From Bacteroidota bacterium (GTDB lineage Bacteria; Bacteroidota; Bacteroidia; Bacteroidales; UBA12077), in the NCBI GenBank assembly GCA_020444275.1, contig JAHLLG010000001.1:709773-773772 (forward strand): a stretch of 64,000 bases of DNA, written 5' to 3'. Positions within the stretch are counted from its first letter, which is position 1. Each line of letters starts with the position of its first letter. Position numbers and translations under genes: made by a program. A model generated the notes under the pieces. It had not been told where the DNA came from. It did not search any database and saw only the letters and a list, made by a program, of their open reading frames with translations. Shown here piece by piece: positions 26,492-35,782 of this stretch.

Positions 26492-29400
26492 ATGAAAGAA
26501 ATTCTTAAATATATAACTATTTTAATCATAATATTGTTTAGTATAACTGGAATTGCACAAACAGATACGGAGTTTTGGTTTGTAGTTCCTGAAATACAGC
26601 AACAGCATAATGATAGACCTATTCGATTTGTTTTTACCACAACCGACTTTGCGGCAGATATTACATTAGAGATGCCGGCAAACCCGGCATTTACTCCAGT
26701 AAACATTTCATTACCAGCCAATACAACAGATTGGATTGAGTATTCAGATGCCGCCGATCTTAATATTTTTGAGAACAAAACAATTATGGACCAAATAGGA
26801 AGTGGTCCTGCAGGTACAAGTATTTCAAATAAAGGGATAAGAATTACGAGTACTGCGCCTATTACATGTTACTACGAGGTGAATACTACCAATAATAGTG
26901 ATATTTGGTCACTAAAGGGGTCAAACGGTTTAGGTACTGATTTTTATATTCCTTTTCAAGATATTGGACAGAATAGACATAAAGATTATGCTGAAAGAGG
27001 ATGGTCGTCTATTGAGATTATTGGAACTGGCGGAACAACCGTGGTTGAAATATATCCTTCAAAAGAGGTCTACCGTGATGCTACACATACCAATGAAACT
27101 AACCCGTACACTGTAACGTTAGAGAAAGGTGAAGTTTACACAATTGCACCGGGATGGGATCCAACTGCTCAACATGGTTATTTAAATCCACCGACGAATA
27201 CAATACCTTGGTTAGGATGGTTTGGTGTATTTAGAGATCAGCATATTGGAGGCACCTATATTCATGTGCAAAGTGGCGATCCGGTAGCAGTTGTGGTTAA
27301 AGATGATTCAGTTACTGAAGATATTGGTGAATCAACATCAAGCCCTAATGGTGGTTGGGATATTATTGCAGACCAATGGGTTCCACTTCATATTTTAGGA
27401 ACAGAATATGTTGCTATGAGAGGTACATTAATTAGTGATAATGAATTTTTATTTGCTGTTGCTACTGAAAATAATACGCGAATTTGGTGGGAGTATGGTG
27501 GAATAGATACTACAGTTATTCCTGTTAATGCCGTAATAGATAAAGGAGAACAAGTTAGGATACCCTTTCCAAACACTCAAGCTTATAAATATGTTATTTC
27601 AAATAATAAACTTTCGGTATTGCATGTTTCAGGGGTAGGTACTGAGATGGGGGGTGCTGTTTTACCTCCGATTGATAAATGTACCGGATCTACAAATGTT
27701 GGATTTACACGCTCAAAAGGAGATCCTGCTAAATTTCACATGAACATAATGGTAAGAAAAACAGCAAAAGATGGATTTCTTGTGAATGGAGCGGCACCAG
27801 CTTTTTTTGGTTCCGGAAATTTTACAGATATACCAGGCACTGAATGGTCAGTGGCGCGTATTCAAAATATTACTGATGCTAATGTGCCTCCAGATGTTAC
27901 TACTACCATATCTAATACCAAAGATGTATTTCACCTTGGAGTAATTAATGAAACCGATGGAGGTGCTGGTTGTCGTTTTGGTTATTTTTCTGATTTTAAT
28001 GAAGTGCAGGTTAGTGCTCTTTCTTTACAAGATGATGCTCAACCAACTGCCACACCAAGAGTTTGTATAGGTGATTCCATACAGTTGTATTCATCTAAAG
28101 CTATAAGTTATGAATGGTGGCCTTCGGATGATCTAAGCAGCACAACGATTTTCAACCCGAAAGCTTTAGTAACTGGTTATAAAGTGTATTATGTAAAAGT
28201 TTCAGGTTATTGCAATCAATCTGATACAGCTTCTGTTACTATAACCCCGTTAACTCAACCAGATGCTAATTTTATGCTTAGTTCACCATCTGGTTGTGCT
28301 CCTTTAGACATAAATATAAGAAATGTATCTAAGAATGTTAGTAGAATGTACTGGGACTTTAATAATACATTAATTGATGGCACATATGATCAGGACACAA
28401 CAATATTTAAGAAAATTAGTGGTAATGATTCAACAGTTCTGGAATTAGATACTACGTTTTTTCACCAGTTTAATAATACTAGTTTTGAACCCATTGATTC
28501 ACCCCAAATGTATCAGGTGAAATTAATAGTAAAAAATACGAAATGTTACGATTCATTAAGTACATTTATTACAGTATACCCTGAAGTAACAGCAGATTTT
28601 ACTCTGTCTGATTTGGATGATACATTAAGCTGCAATCCGGCAGTTGTCGATTTTGAAGCAACAGCATTGTCAATTAATGAGGATTATTATAAATGGAGCT
28701 TTGGTGATGGGGCATTATCATCGACAGGAGATACAACACATGAGTATGTAAATGTTGATCCTGAAAATGATGTTTTATATACAGCACAATTAATCACCCG
28801 ATCACAATGGAATTGCAGAGATACTGCATATCAGGATTTTCTTGTGCATCCATACCTCGAAGGAGGATTTACCATAGACAAGGATGAAGGATGTTCTCCT
28901 CTTAATGTTAAAATTGATAATATATCTACTGGTGCAGATAGTATTTTTCTTGATTATGGGGATGGAACCCTAGACACTCTGCTATCATTTAATACGGTTT
29001 ATCATATGTACAGGAATAACGATGGTGTTGATGAGGTAGATACCAATATTATTGTGATGCGTGTTAAAAACGATGAGGGATGCGAATTTATTGATAGAGA
29101 TACTATTTTGGTATACCCTGAATTTGAGGCAACTTACACAATTGATGGACCTGGGGATTACGAAGGATGTAACTCGAGAACAGTGACATTTGATAATACA
29201 ACCAATAATGGTACACATCTGGCGTCAAGATATTTGTGGGAGTTTGCTGACGGAACTAGCATGGATACTACAAACAATACCATTCAAAAGTTTTATAATA
29301 ATACTACTTCTGCAAATAGGGAGTATGATTTTAGGTTGACAGCAAGATCGCAATACGGATGTAAAGATGATACAACGAATACAATTACCATATACCGTGC

Positions 29401-32400
29401 TTTTGCTAATTTTACAGTGGATAATAATGAAGGTTGTTCACCATTAGACGTGCGTGTTACAAATATATCTATTGGGGATCAAATAGATACTTGGAACTGG
29501 GATTATGGCGATGGTATTGGCACTTCTGTCATTGAACAACCATTGGGACAATACACTTATCATAATAACGGAATTGAAAATGATACGAATTATTTAGTAT
29601 TGGAAGTTTCCGAGCCTGTTGGTGGTTGCACTACAACAGATACAGCCATGATTGTTGTTTATCCGGAGGTACAGGTGTCTTATGTGGAAAATCATATTAA
29701 TGTCCCTAGTTGTGATTCTTTGGTTGTTGAATTTAACTCAACATTAAGTAATCCTGCTTTAGATGTAGACTATGAATGGGATTTTGGTGATGGAGGTTCT
29801 TCATCAGCAGCAGACACTGTTCACGTATATAAGAATTTATTACTTTCAACACCTCAGAACCGACAGGTAAAACTACGTGCTGAAACGGAAATGGGATGTT
29901 TCGATGAATTCTCGACAAACATCACCGTTAATCCTAGAGTGAAAGCCCGGATTTTTATTGATAAAACAAGTGGGTGTTCTCCGTTAACTGTAGATGTGAA
30001 TGCACAGACATATCCGGGGATAAGTAATTATAGTTGGGATTATGGTGATGGATCCGGCACCAGTAGTATGCAAAATCCAACGCCATATTCGTCTTATCCG
30101 GCAAACCAATCTTATGCTCCTGAACCAGGAGGGGACGACAATTATGAATTGATTCTGGAAGTGGACGGTTCGGGAGGAGCTTGTACAGACAGTGATACGG
30201 TTGATGTTACAATATACTCTGAGGTGGTTGCCGATTTCACTCCAGATGTACTCGGTGGATGTAATCCTTTAACTGTTAATTTTACTGATAATTCTTCTGC
30301 CAATACAGAATTCTGGAATTGGGATTTTGATGATGGTTCCACATCCTCAACTCAAAATACGCAAAATACCTTTGTTAATACAGAGTCGTTTACATATCCA
30401 TTTGATGTTACCCTGGATGTAATTTCAGATAGAGGTTGTACAAATAGTACAGTACAGCAAATAAATGTATTACCTTATGTAGAGGCCGATTTTGATATAA
30501 ATATCTCAGAAGGGTGTTCTCCATTAACGGTTACAATCACTAATAACTCTTTAAGTTCAGGCACAGAATGGTACTGGTACTGGGATAAAGATGATCGAGT
30601 AATTAATGCAGGGGTATTAGCAGCTGCTAATAGCAATGATAACACAAATAGTTTCACACATACCTTTGTTAATAATTCCGGTTCCTCAAGAACAGATAGC
30701 TTGACATTAATAGTAGGAAATGGAAATGGCTGTTACGAGATCTATAAGCGAGCTATTACAGTGCACTCAACCATTGATGCTGAATTTGATGTAAGCGTTG
30801 ACGAGGGGTGTAACCCACTTTCTGTTCAGTTTACAAATAATACCGTGAATGGTTCTATTTACAACTGGAACTTTGGAGATGGTTCGTCAACAACCACTGC
30901 CTCACCAAATAAAGTATTTACAAATACAACAACAACCGATAAACCATTTACTGTGCGTTTAACTGCTGAATCGGCTGAGGGATGTGTGGATACGGAAGAT
31001 ACCGTTATCACAGTGTATTCAAAAGTGATTTCAGGATTTTCAATTGCTACAAGTGAAGGATGTCCTCCATTTACAACAACCATTGAAAACACTTCGGTTG
31101 GAAATGCTTCCAATACTTATCAGTGGTTAATTGATAATGTAGCAGTAGCTGGTGCTCCAACTGATAAATCGGATTTTGATCACACCTATGAAAATACAGT
31201 CTCTACAGTAAGAGATTATCAAGTGAAACTGATTGCTACCAATCCGCATGGATGTACGTCAGAACATATCGATATTGTTCGTGTGTACGAATATGTGGAA
31301 GCATCGTTTAGCATGGACGTGAATGAAGGGTGTACTCCGCTTGTAGTTGATTTTATTGATTTATCAACTGTACCTGTGGCAGATACAAAGTATACGTGGG
31401 AATTTCGAGATGGGGCAACATCTGGTTTATCAGATCCTGATCATACATTCTATAATCCAAGTCGGACAACTGATATACAGCGAGAAGTTAAATTAACAGT
31501 TCAATCGGCAAACTACTGTTCCGACGACACCTCGTTAACTGTAGATATTTATCATCAGCCACTGGCTAAATTTTACATCGATAAAACATCATCTTGTCCA
31601 CCGCTGCAGTCAACGTTAACCAAATTATCAGAAGGTGAAGATAGTTATGAGTGGCGATTTGGAGATGGTAATACAAGTACCACAGACGAGAATTTTGTGT
31701 ACACATGGGATAACACCGATATCGACAATATTCAATACTATAATTTGGAGTTGTGGGTTGGAACAAACAACAATTGTGTAGATAGTACCTCGTTAGATGT
31801 TACTGTATTCCCTAAAGTTATAGCAGATTTTACCATGAGTGATACCGCTGGCTGTAGTCCATTAAAAGATGTACAGTTTACAAATACATCTACTTCACCG
31901 GCAACGCAATTTTTCTGGACCTTTGGAGATGGTTCGTATACTAATATCGAAAATCCGTTACATGATTTTGCGAACATAACTTCTGTTGATAGGGTTTATG
32001 ATATCTACCTAAGAGCCTCATCGGAATATAATTGTTTTGATGATACAACCCAGCACATAACTGTTTACAGACAGCCTGAAGCTGAGTTTTATATTGATCC
32101 GAACTATATGACATTCCCTGAAAATACAGTTGGAATTACAAACGTGACCAATCCCGGTCCATTCGATTATTTCTGGGAGTTTGGCGATATAAATAACTCA
32201 ACCTCTACAGTCAAAGATCCAAATCAGTTTGAATATGAACACTGGGGACAAAAAATTATTGAGTTAACAGTTACCAGTCAAACCAATTCGGATTGTTTCG
32301 ATTATTTCTCTGACACAGCAATTATATTACCGCCAAAAGTAAATGCAGATTTTACTACAGATAAAAATGGGGGTTGTGTTGATGGTGGATTAGAGGTACA

Positions 32401-33154
32401 ATTTACGGCTGCAGGATCAGCATATAATGAAGAATATCAATATGATTGGGAATTTGGAGATGGAGAAACAGGCGAGGGACAGTATGTTACCCATGTTTAT
32501 GAGGAGCCGGGAGCTTACTATGTGAAACTAACAGCTCGAAGCAGAGAGTATACTGATGTGGAAGAAGATTATGCTTATAAAACCATTTATGCTTATGCAA
32601 ATCCTGAAGTTAATTTTGAGGTGTCGCCAAAATTGGCCATGTTGGATCCAACAACACTCGAAGCAAGAGTTAAGTTTTATAATATGTCGACCTGTAACGA
32701 TACATCAGGTTGTGCATATACCTGGGATTTTGGTGATGGAGAAACAGCAATTTCTACAGATGTAACACATGGATATAAGGAGCTTGGAAAGTTTGATGTA
32801 AGTTTAACTGCTGTTTCGGTGCATGGTTGCCGCGACTCACTTACTCTATATGAGGAGGTTGAGATTATTGGAGCCGGTCAGATTGCGTTCCCAAATGCAT
32901 TTACACCAGATGGATTCGGGCCACCGGAAAATGAAACATTCAAACCTTTAGCAGAAGGTGTCATTGAATATGAACTATTTATTTACAACCGTTGGGGAGA
33001 ACTTATATTTACGACTAAGGATTTGAGTAAAGGATGGGATGGTACAATTGATGGAGAACCTGCAAAACCTGATGTTTATGTGTGGAAAGCACAAGGCAAA
33101 TATACAAATGGTAAATCCTTTGAGCTGGCAGGAGATGTTACATTAATTAGGTAA
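26492..33154 (+). CDS. Giant PKD-repeat protein with IgGFc-binding-like N-terminus and T9SS type B sorting domain
   Basis: A 2220-aa protein. I start it at ATG 26492 because that gives the signal peptide MKEILKYITILIIILFSITG; a GTG at 26483 would add three residues. Residues ~22-515 resemble the N-terminal domain of IgGFc-binding proteins (TEFWFVVPE at the start). Next come about 17 PKD-like beta-sandwich units, each roughly 85-100 aa, marked by GCSPL-type and WDFGDG-type motifs that vary around these cores. The C-terminus (FPNAFTPDGFGPPENETFKP, then YNRWGELIF and GWDGTIDG) is a type B sorting domain (gliding motility-associated C-terminal domain). PorP/SprF follows, as is typical for such cargo. 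Confidence 0.92.
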   Translation: MKEILKYITILIIILFSITGIAQTDTEFWFVVPEIQQQHNDRPIRFVFTTTDFAADITLEMPANPAFTPVNISLPANTTDWIEYSDAADLNIFENKTIMDQIGSGPAGTSISNKGIRITSTAPITCYYEVNTTNNSDIWSLKGSNGLGTDFYIPFQDIGQNRHKDYAERGWSSIEIIGTGGTTVVEIYPSKEVYRDATHTNETNPYTVTLEKGEVYTIAPGWDPTAQHGYLNPPTNTIPWLGWFGVFRDQHIGGTYIHVQSGDPVAVVVKDDSVTEDIGESTSSPNGGWDIIADQWVPLHILGTEYVAMRGTLISDNEFLFAVATENNTRIWWEYGGIDTTVIPVNAVIDKGEQVRIPFPNTQAYKYVISNNKLSVLHVSGVGTEMGGAVLPPIDKCTGSTNVGFTRSKGDPAKFHMNIMVRKTAKDGFLVNGAAPAFFGSGNFTDIPGTEWSVARIQNITDANVPPDVTTTISNTKDVFHLGVINETDGGAGCRFGYFSDFNEVQVSALSLQDDAQPTATPRVCIGDSIQLYSSKAISYEWWPSDDLSSTTIFNPKALVTGYKVYYVKVSGYCNQSDTASVTITPLTQPDANFMLSSPSGCAPLDINIRNVSKNVSRMYWDFNNTLIDGTYDQDTTIFKKISGNDSTVLELDTTFFHQFNNTSFEPIDSPQMYQVKLIVKNTKCYDSLSTFITVYPEVTADFTLSDLDDTLSCNPAVVDFEATALSINEDYYKWSFGDGALSSTGDTTHEYVNVDPENDVLYTAQLITRSQWNCRDTAYQDFLVHPYLEGGFTIDKDEGCSPLNVKIDNISTGADSIFLDYGDGTLDTLLSFNTVYHMYRNNDGVDEVDTNIIVMRVKNDEGCEFIDRDTILVYPEFEATYTIDGPGDYEGCNSRTVTFDNTTNNGTHLASRYLWEFADGTSMDTTNNTIQKFYNNTTSANREYDFRLTARSQYGCKDDTTNTITIYRAFANFTVDNNEGCSPLDVRVTNISIGDQIDTWNWDYGDGIGTSVIEQPLGQYTYHNNGIENDTNYLVLEVSEPVGGCTTTDTAMIVVYPEVQVSYVENHINVPSCDSLVVEFNSTLSNPALDVDYEWDFGDGGSSSAADTVHVYKNLLLSTPQNRQVKLRAETEMGCFDEFSTNITVNPRVKARIFIDKTSGCSPLTVDVNAQTYPGISNYSWDYGDGSGTSSMQNPTPYSSYPANQSYAPEPGGDDNYELILEVDGSGGACTDSDTVDVTIYSEVVADFTPDVLGGCNPLTVNFTDNSSANTEFWNWDFDDGSTSSTQNTQNTFVNTESFTYPFDVTLDVISDRGCTNSTVQQINVLPYVEADFDINISEGCSPLTVTITNNSLSSGTEWYWYWDKDDRVINAGVLAAANSNDNTNSFTHTFVNNSGSSRTDSLTLIVGNGNGCYEIYKRAITVHSTIDAEFDVSVDEGCNPLSVQFTNNTVNGSIYNWNFGDGSSTTTASPNKVFTNTTTTDKPFTVRLTAESAEGCVDTEDTVITVYSKVISGFSIATSEGCPPFTTTIENTSVGNASNTYQWLIDNVAVAGAPTDKSDFDHTYENTVSTVRDYQVKLIATNPHGCTSEHIDIVRVYEYVEASFSMDVNEGCTPLVVDFIDLSTVPVADTKYTWEFRDGATSGLSDPDHTFYNPSRTTDIQREVKLTVQSANYCSDDTSLTVDIYHQPLAKFYIDKTSSCPPLQSTLTKLSEGEDSYEWRFGDGNTSTTDENFVYTWDNTDIDNIQYYNLELWVGTNNNCVDSTSLDVTVFPKVIADFTMSDTAGCSPLKDVQFTNTSTSPATQFFWTFGDGSYTNIENPLHDFANITSVDRVYDIYLRASSEYNCFDDTTQHITVYRQPEAEFYIDPNYMTFPENTVGITNVTNPGPFDYFWEFGDINNSTSTVKDPNQFEYEHWGQKIIELTVTSQTNSDCFDYFSDTAIILPPKVNADFTTDKNGGCVDGGLEVQFTAAGSAYNEEYQYDWEFGDGETGEGQYVTHVYEEPGAYYVKLTARSREYTDVEEDYAYKTIYAYANPEVNFEVSPKLAMLDPTTLEARVKFYNMSTCNDTSGCAYTWDFGDGETAISTDVTHGYKELGKFDVSLTAVSVHGCRDSLTLYEEVEIIGAGQIAFPNAFTPDGFGPPENETFKPLAEGVIEYELFIYNRWGELIFTTKDLSKGWDGTIDGEPAKPDVYVWKAQGKYTNGKSFELAGDVTLIR

Positions 33155-33157
33155 AGG

Positions 33158-33236
33158 TAGTTTTAAACAACAATTGTATTTATTGGAGTTTATTAACAAT
33201 AAAGAGTTTAAGAGCGGTAGGCGTTGTTTAAAACTA
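33158..33236. repeat. Long structured inverted repeat between the giant gene and PorP/SprF
   Basis: TAGTTTTAAACAAC (33158-33171) and GTTGTTTAAAACTA (33223-33236) are a perfect 14-bp inverted repeat that begins just after the stop codon of the giant gene. A nested 7-bp stem TTTATTG/CAATAAA (33179-33185, 33197-33203) lies in the 51-base loop. No T-tract follows, so it is more likely an RNA processing or stability element than a classical terminator. Confidence 0.7.
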
Positions 33237-33338
33237 AAGTCTTGTAGGGATTGGAATTATTATTAAATTTACAATTTCGGTGAAGTTTAATCGTTTATTA
33301 TTAATTAAACTCATCGAGAGGAAAGAAAGCTAACAATC

Positions 33339-34319
33339 GTGAAAAGAATATATATATTATTCCTTATACTGTCGTATACCATAATTAAATATGGTTATGC
33401 TCAGGATTCGCAGTTTTCACAGTTTTATGCCAGTCCTTTATATTTAGCACCTTCTTTTGCCGGATCAACAGATGGCGATCGGATTAATGTAAATTATCGC
33501 AATCAGTGGCCATCTATTTCCAAATCATTCCAAACCTATTCGTTGGGATATGATCACTATTTTCCTCATTTAAAAAGTGGATTCGGATTATTGGTTTTTA
33601 GAGAGCAAGCCGGAGCAAGTGTACTGGCAACAACTAATGTAGGAATTGCCTATGCGTATAAGTTCAGATTCAGAAGTGGCTGGAGAATAAGCCCTGGACT
33701 AAATTTCTTTTACACACAGCGAAATGTTGATTTTAGTTCTCTGGAATTTTATGATGAACTGAACTCCGGAACTTCTACAACAGAGCAAGATATTCTGGGT
33801 AAAAAGTCTGACATAGATGCATCATTCTCAGTATTGGCATTTAATAAAAACATCTGGTTTGGTTTTACCTGGGATAGAATTTTAAAGCCTAACAGGTCAT
33901 TAACCGGAGAAGTGATGGAAGATCCCTGGAAGTTTTCAATATATGGTGGTACCCGATTCAATATATTCGATAAATACAATTGGGCCAGTGGACAGAGTCT
34001 TTCGCCATCGTTTTTATATAAAATGCAGGATACATATTCACAGTTAGATTTAGGGCTGTATTGGTATCAAATGCCTTTAGTTTTGGGAATTTGGTATAGA
34101 GGTATACCTGTTTTTAAAGAACTGGCAAGTAATGATGCTATTGCTTTTTTGGTTGGGTTTAAATTAGACCAGTTTAGTATTGGTTATAGCTACGATTTAA
34201 CCATATCAAAATTAGTCGGATTTACCGGTGGTGCTCATGAGATATCGATTACATATATGTTTAATCAGGGTGTAACCAAACGAGAAAAACGCAGAATGAT
34301 TCCGTGCCCGACTTTCTAA
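33339..34319 (+). CDS. PorP/SprF family type IX secretion membrane protein
   Basis: A 326-aa outer-membrane beta-barrel of the PorP/SprF family, which anchors or assists type B-sorted cargo on the cell surface. It has a signal peptide (start GTG, read as MKRIYILFLILSYTII, ending GYAQD), then the conserved opening DSQFSQFYASPLYLAPSFAG and a family-typical VNYRNQWPSI. The GTG start is supported by the signal peptide and by the lack of an ATG. It follows the type B cargo gene after a structured spacer, so the two are a cognate pair. Confidence 0.95.
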   Translation: MKRIYILFLILSYTIIKYGYAQDSQFSQFYASPLYLAPSFAGSTDGDRINVNYRNQWPSISKSFQTYSLGYDHYFPHLKSGFGLLVFREQAGASVLATTNVGIAYAYKFRFRSGWRISPGLNFFYTQRNVDFSSLEFYDELNSGTSTTEQDILGKKSDIDASFSVLAFNKNIWFGFTWDRILKPNRSLTGEVMEDPWKFSIYGGTRFNIFDKYNWASGQSLSPSFLYKMQDTYSQLDLGLYWYQMPLVLGIWYRGIPVFKELASNDAIAFLVGFKLDQFSIGYSYDLTISKLVGFTGGAHEISITYMFNQGVTKREKRRMIPCPTF

Positions 34320-34409
34320 AATTATGCGTGGTTTAATTCTTTTTATCTATTCAATAGTTAACTTATTATAAAAAATGCAAATTTATTTTCAGAGTGTACT
34401 TTAAACAAT

Positions 34410-34417
34410 TATATTTG
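34410..34417 (+). promoter_or_regulatory. -7 promoter box of the OmpH-like gene
   Basis: TATATTTG matches TAnnTTTG exactly, 42 bp before the start codon, indicating transcription separate from the PorP gene. Confidence 0.55.
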
Positions 34418-34458
34418 CTTTGTTATAAAAATGGAGTAAAAATTAAAAGAAAGAAACT

Positions 34459-35070
34459 ATGAAAAAACTATCTCTATGGTTAAATGTAATTTTAATCATT
34501 GCTGTTGCGGGTATCTATTTTTTGTATTTTACAGGAGATAAATCATCAAAGCCAGAAACTAGTGAAGAAGGAAAACAAACAGAAATTGACAGAGATTATT
34601 CAATTGCTTATGTTAATATAGATACTTTAATTCAAAATTATGAGTTGTTTATTGACAAGAATAATGAATTAATGGAGAAGAGAAATGAATCTGAAGCTGA
34701 GTTGCAAATCCAATCAAGAAATTTAGAAAAAGAGGTTAGAGATTTTCAGGATAAAGTTAGCAAAGGGTTAATGACAAGAACAAAAGCACAAATGTTGCAA
34801 CAGGAGTTAGCACAAAAAGAGCAACAACTATATGCAAACAGAGATAATATGGTAAGGTCATTATCTGAAGAAGAACAAGTGATGTTGCGACAAATCCTAA
34901 ACGAGGTAATGCTATATCTTGAAGAGTATAATAAAGATTATAATTACAAGTACATTTTTAGCAACTCGTTTGGTGGACAATTGCTTTACACTGATAAAAG
35001 CTTAAATATTACAAAGGATGTGTTAAAAGGATTAAACGAAGCCTATAATAAAAAGAAGGATAAGGACTAA
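34459..35070 (+). CDS. OmpH/Skp-like periplasmic chaperone
   Basis: A 203-aa protein with an N-terminal membrane helix or uncleaved signal (about residues 5-27), then a charged linker and an OmpH/Skp core: SIAYVNIDTLIQNYELF, a long coiled coil rich in Glu, Gln and Lys (~65-140), and a C-terminal YNKDYNYKYIFSNSFGG. Skp-type chaperones bind unfolded outer membrane proteins in the periplasm; here the N-terminus may keep it membrane-anchored. It lies after PorP but has its own promoter box. Confidence 0.88.
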   Translation: MKKLSLWLNVILIIAVAGIYFLYFTGDKSSKPETSEEGKQTEIDRDYSIAYVNIDTLIQNYELFIDKNNELMEKRNESEAELQIQSRNLEKEVRDFQDKVSKGLMTRTKAQMLQQELAQKEQQLYANRDNMVRSLSEEEQVMLRQILNEVMLYLEEYNKDYNYKYIFSNSFGGQLLYTDKSLNITKDVLKGLNEAYNKKKDKD

Positions 35071-35140
35071 ATAATATTATAAATATATCCATGAGTGCCT
35101 GAAATAGTTTTATTTTGGGCATTTTTTGTGATGTTAGGTA

Positions 35141-35217
35141 GTTATTCAATAGTTATTCGAATGTTATTTAATAAAGATTCACTAGTCACTCAATGGTCAT
35201 TCAGTAGTCAATAACTT
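35141..35217. repeat. Seven-unit 11-bp tandem repeat
   Basis: In exact 11-bp register: GTTATTCAATA, GTTATTCGAAT, GTTATTTAATA, a degenerate AAGATTCACTA, GTCACTCAATG, GTCATTCAGTA, GTCAATAACTT. The consensus is close to GTYATTCAATA. It occupies the gap between the OmpH-like gene and the four-helix-bundle gene, starting about 120 bp before the latter. Confidence 0.8.
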
Positions 35218-35334
35218 GTGATTTGGCACCTATTAAATTTCATTCATACGGTTTTGCATTGTTTTTTTGATAGAAATTTTTGTTAAGAATGATTATATTA
35301 GATTATTGTTTAACCTTAATGAAAATGATTACCA

Positions 35335-35688
35335 ATGAAACTGGAAGAATTGCAAGTCTATCAATTATCTATGGAAATAGCAGAAAAAGTCTGGGATATT
35401 GTTGTTGAATGGGATAATTTTCTGCGAGATACTATCGGAAAACAATTAGTAAGAGCTGCTGATTCTGTAGCTGCCAATTTAAGCGAAGGTTTTGGGAGAT
35501 ATCACTATAAGGAGTCAAAACATTTTTATTACTATTCCAGAGGATCACTGTATGAAACCAAAACATGGCTAACCAAAGCGTATAACAGAAAATTATTATC
35601 GAAAAAAGAATATCAGGAATTTTACAAAGAAATTAATAATATTGGAGTGAAACTAAATAATTATATTCACACAATTGGAAAGAAGTAG
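35335..35688 (+). CDS. Four-helix bundle protein (23S rRNA intervening-sequence family)
   Basis: A 117-aa cytoplasmic protein of the S23/IVP family. It opens with LEELQVYQLSMEIAEKVWDIV, then GKQLVRAADSVAANLSEGFGR, which contains the family's RAADSVAANLSEGFGR signature, and ends with a helical tail. In other bacteria some family members are encoded inside 23S rRNA intervening sequences and others stand alone near dispersed repeats; here no rRNA is present. The family is of unknown function, probably nucleic-acid related. Preceded by an 11-bp tandem repeat. Confidence 0.93.
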   Translation: MKLEELQVYQLSMEIAEKVWDIVVEWDNFLRDTIGKQLVRAADSVAANLSEGFGRYHYKESKHFYYYSRGSLYETKTWLTKAYNRKLLSKKEYQEFYKEINNIGVKLNNYIHTIGKK

Positions 35689-35782
35689 TTTAACTTCTAC
35701 TGAATGACAGCAAAGCGAATGGCTTCTGACAAAAAGATTATTGCTAAGTCAAATATACTCTGATAAACACGAAGAACACTCA

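Noticed and set aside
28985-29218. Minus-strand ORF inside the 2220-aa gene
   Set aside because: A shadow of the sense PKD gene with no coding-like composition and no promoter; several similar shadows occur across both giant genes.
26492-33154. Tandem repeat or CRISPR-like array in the giant PKD gene
   Set aside because: The repeats are diverged protein domains of about 85-100 aa in one reading frame, without identical direct repeats or spacers.
35335-35688. Intervening-sequence protein inside a 23S rRNA gene
   Set aside because: No rRNA sequence flanks the gene; it is a free-standing member of the family.
35741-35782. TTG start of the glycosyltransferase at 35741
   Set aside because: The added residues are not family-like; an ATG at 35783 gives a normal start.
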